A DNA stretch of 21,939 nucleotides from a virus, in IMG/VR virus record IMGVR_UViG_3300032291_002210, positions 1-21,939 of that record; one strand, 5' to 3'. The position numbers and the translations under genes are program-made. Each line of letters begins with the position of its first letter. Within the stretch, counting starts at the first letter, position 1. Below the pieces are notes generated by a model. That model was not told the DNA's origin. It searched no databases and saw nothing but the letters and a program-made list of their open reading frames with translations. Shown piece after piece: positions 19,444 to 21,939 of this stretch.

Positions 19444-21274
19444 AAGTATTAGAGTAACCCTAGAACTAGATACCAAACCGTTCATTGATGGTTTGAAAAA
19501 GGCAGAGCAAGCCAGCAATAGTTTTAACAGCACAGTATCTGCTGCCAACAACAAATCCAATCAAAGTTTTAATTTACTCAACACCAACCTAAGTAAATTT
19601 ACAAAATTATTAGGCATAGGTGCTTTGGTAAGTTTTGCCAAAGGTGCCATTGATCTAGCAGACAATCTAGGCGATGTGGCAGACGCAACAGGATTCAGTG
19701 CTGAAGGAGTTTTTGCATTACAAAGAGCACTCATGACCAGCGGTGGTTCAGCAGAAGATGTAATATCTATGCTGACCAAATTCAGTCAGACTGTGGATGA
19801 TGTAACCCAATTGAATGAAAAAGCTGTCAGTTCATTTCAAAGAATTGGTATCAGTCTAGATGACATAGCAGGTGCCACACCAGAAGAATTATTTTTAAAA
19901 GTAGCCAAAGCATTGGCGTTGATGCCAGAAGGAGCACAAAAAACAGCACTGGCTCTTGAAATCGTAGGAAAAAATGCCAAAGGTGTTTCATTCAATCAAG
20001 AATTTGTTAAACGATTAGAAGACAGTCAAAAAAAATCAGAAGAATTTGCAGAGTCAATTAAAAGAACACAACAATTCACAGATTCATTAAAATTAACTTT
20101 TATGGATCTTCAGATCACTGTGTTAAGAATCATACAACCGTTGTTGGATGGATTTTTGTTGGCCAAAGAAGGCATTGAAATACTAGACAAAGAATTAATT
20201 AAACTGTCAGAAGGTTTTGTAAATTTTGGCAAAGTGGTAGAAGTGGTAATCAGTGGCATCTTATTAACCACAGGTATTGGTGGTCTTTTAAAAGGCATTG
20301 GGTTATTACAAAAAGCACTGGGTGCTGCCAAAATAGGATTGGGTGGCTTGGTTGGTATAGATGCTTTTAAAAGTTCTACTGAAAGTGCTGATAAATTTTC
20401 TAAAGGAGCCAAAAAAGGCAATGAAATAGTATTAGAGTCCAACAAAGAATTGTTAAAAACTTTGGACAATATCACATTGAGTTATCAAAGCACATTTGAA
20501 AAACAAAAACAAAACATTAAAAATCAAATTGAAATGGTAGGACTCAGTGACAAAGAAAAAGTTATACAAGAAGAATTGAACAAACTAAGAGAACAAGAAA
20601 GAGACAAATTACTTGAACTAACCAAACTTAGAACACAGTTTCCTAGTTCAGCAGGAGAAATAGACAAAAGAATGTCAGATGTTCGTGCAGAATACGAAAA
20701 TCAAAGACAGGAAGTTCAAAAAACCCTAGAAGCAAGACAAGCCGCTGAAGAAGATTTTGGTTTGGCAATGTCTGAATCATTTAAGAATTACAGAGATGAA
20801 GCAACCAATGCCGCAAGGATTGCCAGAGATGTATTCACCACAGCAACCAAAGGCATGGAAGATGCTCTAACCAAATTTGTAAAAACTGGCAAATTAAGTT
20901 TCAGATCACTGATTACAGATATGTTGGAGACCATACTACGCAGTCAGATACAAGCCATTGTGGCACAGATATTCAGCATTGGTAAAAACGCTGGAGGTCA
21001 AATTGGTAAAATTTTAGGCATACCAGAATTTGCCAATGGTGGTATGATTGGCAGCAATGGTCCAGTGTTGGTGGGAGAACGTGGTCCAGAAATTATATCA
21101 GGTGCCGCAGGCAGAATAGTCACTCCCAACAATCAATTGGGTGGTAGCACAGTCACTTACAATATCAATGCTGTGGATGCCATGAGTTTCAAACAAATGA
21201 TAGCACAGGATCCGCAGTTCATTTACGCACTAACAGAGCAGGGCAGACGCAGTGTGCCAGGCACAAGGAGATAA
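19436..21274 (+). CDS. tail tape measure protein
   Basis: The 612-residue protein, started by GTG 19436 and overlapping the previous gene by eight bases, sets tail length. An N-terminal coiled coil (FIDGLKKAEQASNSFNSTVS) leads into a helical region with IDLADNLGDVADATGFSAEG and LPEELFLKVAKALA-like repeats of the tape-measure type; residues about 270-312 are hydrophobic and Gly-rich (VVISGILLTTGIGGLLKGIG), probably for membrane passage; residues about 345-450 are charged helix; and residues about 531-555 show the signature FANGGMIGSNGPVLVGERGP with E following. No lysozyme or peptidase domain is visible. Length suggests a tail of roughly 90 nm. Confidence 0.9.
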   Translation: MARSIRVTLELDTKPFIDGLKKAEQASNSFNSTVSAANNKSNQSFNLLNTNLSKFTKLLGIGALVSFAKGAIDLADNLGDVADATGFSAEGVFALQRALMTSGGSAEDVISMLTKFSQTVDDVTQLNEKAVSSFQRIGISLDDIAGATPEELFLKVAKALALMPEGAQKTALALEIVGKNAKGVSFNQEFVKRLEDSQKKSEEFAESIKRTQQFTDSLKLTFMDLQITVLRIIQPLLDGFLLAKEGIEILDKELIKLSEGFVNFGKVVEVVISGILLTTGIGGLLKGIGLLQKALGAAKIGLGGLVGIDAFKSSTESADKFSKGAKKGNEIVLESNKELLKTLDNITLSYQSTFEKQKQNIKNQIEMVGLSDKEKVIQEELNKLREQERDKLLELTKLRTQFPSSAGEIDKRMSDVRAEYENQRQEVQKTLEARQAAEEDFGLAMSESFKNYRDEATNAARIARDVFTTATKGMEDALTKFVKTGKLSFRSLITDMLETILRSQIQAIVAQIFSIGKNAGGQIGKILGIPEFANGGMIGSNGPVLVGERGPEIISGAAGRIVTPNNQLGGSTVTYNINAVDAMSFKQMIAQDPQFIYALTEQGRRSVPGTRR

Positions 21275-21277
21275 ACA

Positions 21278-21904
21278 ATGAGTTTTCAAAATATTATTAA
21301 CAATGCACAATCTATCAGCATAGCCAAAAGAAAAAAGGTAGCACAAACACAAGCCAGAGATGGCACTGTGAAAACCACTTCCGTTGGCGGACAAGTGTGG
21401 GAGTTCAGAGTGAGATTGCCAGATGGTCCCAAATGGACTGAATACAGACCATTGATTGAAGCATGGGAAGCCAAAGACAGAGTGAACACAGATACCATAC
21501 AATTGAACAGTGCCAATCACAGTTGGCTATCACAGTATCAGGGCAATTTGGGCAGTACCTCAGGTATCACAGTCACAGCCAATACCATTAGCCCAGGCAA
21601 CACATTAACCATCACAGCAGGTGCCACTGGTCTCACAGCAGGACAATTCAAATTTAAAGCAGGAGATTTTGTACAAGTGGGAGCGGCAGGCGCAGTGTAT
21701 TCAGTCACTGCCAATGTGGCACACAACAGCACCACCATAACCACACACAGACCACTAAGAGAGACAGACGGTCCTGGTTACAGTTTGATTGTGGGACCAG
21801 CAGTCACATGGACTGTGATTTGTGTGGAGTTTCCCAACTGGACATTGTTTGCCAGAGATCAGATAAGTTGGAGCGGCGATTTCGTTTTTGTGGAGGCGCT
21901 GTAA
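21278..21904 (+). CDS. tail-tip (distal tail) structural protein
   Basis: The 208-residue protein follows the tape measure by four bases. Its N-terminus (SFQNIINNAQSISIAKRKKV) is helical, then VGGQVWEFRVRLPDGPKWTE leads to a Thr/Gly-rich beta domain with TLTITAGATGLTAGQFKFKA and DFVQVGAAGAVYSVT, a ring-like motif ('aGDfvqvg...vYsVt') known from tail-tip and minor tail proteins. The C-terminus is LFARDQISWSGDFVFVEAL. Its job is probably to close the tail tube or begin the tip complex. The exact family is not certain. Confidence 0.65.
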   Translation: MSFQNIINNAQSISIAKRKKVAQTQARDGTVKTTSVGGQVWEFRVRLPDGPKWTEYRPLIEAWEAKDRVNTDTIQLNSANHSWLSQYQGNLGSTSGITVTANTISPGNTLTITAGATGLTAGQFKFKAGDFVQVGAAGAVYSVTANVAHNSTTITTHRPLRETDGPGYSLIVGPAVTWTVICVEFPNWTLFARDQISWSGDFVFVEAL

Positions 21905-21939
21905 ATGGCTCTTAACCTTTCAGCATACGACAGCATTCA
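21905..21939 (+). CDS. start of a gene cut by the window edge
   Basis: ATG 21905 follows directly after the TAA of the previous gene and opens a frame reading MALNLSAYDSI up to the edge. Given the gene order it is probably another tail-tip or baseplate protein. Nothing more can be said. Confidence 0.6.
   Translation, partial: MALNLSAYDSI

Overview
The window is a stretch of a tailed double-stranded DNA bacteriophage genome, most likely siphovirus-like. It contains a portal, HK97-type head genes, a tail-tube gene, a frameshifted tail-assembly chaperone and a tape measure, and no sheath or baseplate-wedge gene is visible. All genes I accept lie on the + strand, tightly packed, with ATGA/TAATG overlaps and good Shine-Dalgarno (SD) sequences, so the host is a bacterium. 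Base composition, the TTG/GTG/ACA/CAC-rich codon style and several protein types recall uncultured marine phages, but the host cannot be named from this sequence. No integrase, replication or nucleotide-metabolism genes, tRNA or CRISPR array were seen.

Layout. (1) 1-5632: tail-fibre module, with a small fibre-like protein, a fibre/tip protein, a LamG-type lectin-fold protein, a 1074-residue repetitive fibre that carries a second LamG-type domain inside its repeat shaft, and a small fibre-tail adaptor-like protein. (2) 5634-6562: a coiled-coil/membrane miniprotein (holin-like), a two-CxxC zinc-ribbon protein and a small acidic ORF. (3) 6563-7177: about 615 bases without a credible gene but full of nested perfect hairpins, preceded by an A/T-rich ATAAATA box; this is the best candidate for something undescribed, a large structured noncoding RNA or packaging/replication element. 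(4) 7178-7630: small terminase. (5) 7663-11605: about a dozen small ORFs wedged between the small and large terminase genes, including two well-formed sigma70-like promoters with dyad symmetry. (6) 11602-16909: large terminase, portal, a zinc-ribbon miniprotein, a 240-residue unknown, scaffold and major capsid protein. (7) 16932-18343: connector, tail terminator and tail tube, closed by a clear intrinsic terminator. (8) 18413-21939: coiled-coil miniprotein, tail-assembly chaperone with a lambda-type GGGAAAG -1 slippery site, HK97 gp10-like protein, tape measure, tail-tip protein and the start of another gene cut by the window edge.

How it fits together. The terminase pair packages DNA through the portal into a scaffold-assembled capsid. 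The connector and terminator proteins join the head to a tail whose length is set by the 612-residue tape measure with help from the frameshifted chaperones. The fibre module at the left would bind the host surface, with the LamG-type domains as probable glycan-binding parts. Six NATAAATA boxes, several at unit boundaries, resemble the late promoters of T4-like phages and may define late transcription units. The AT-rich block 9116-10873 has its own host-type promoters and looks like a separately regulated, possibly early or accessory, insertion.
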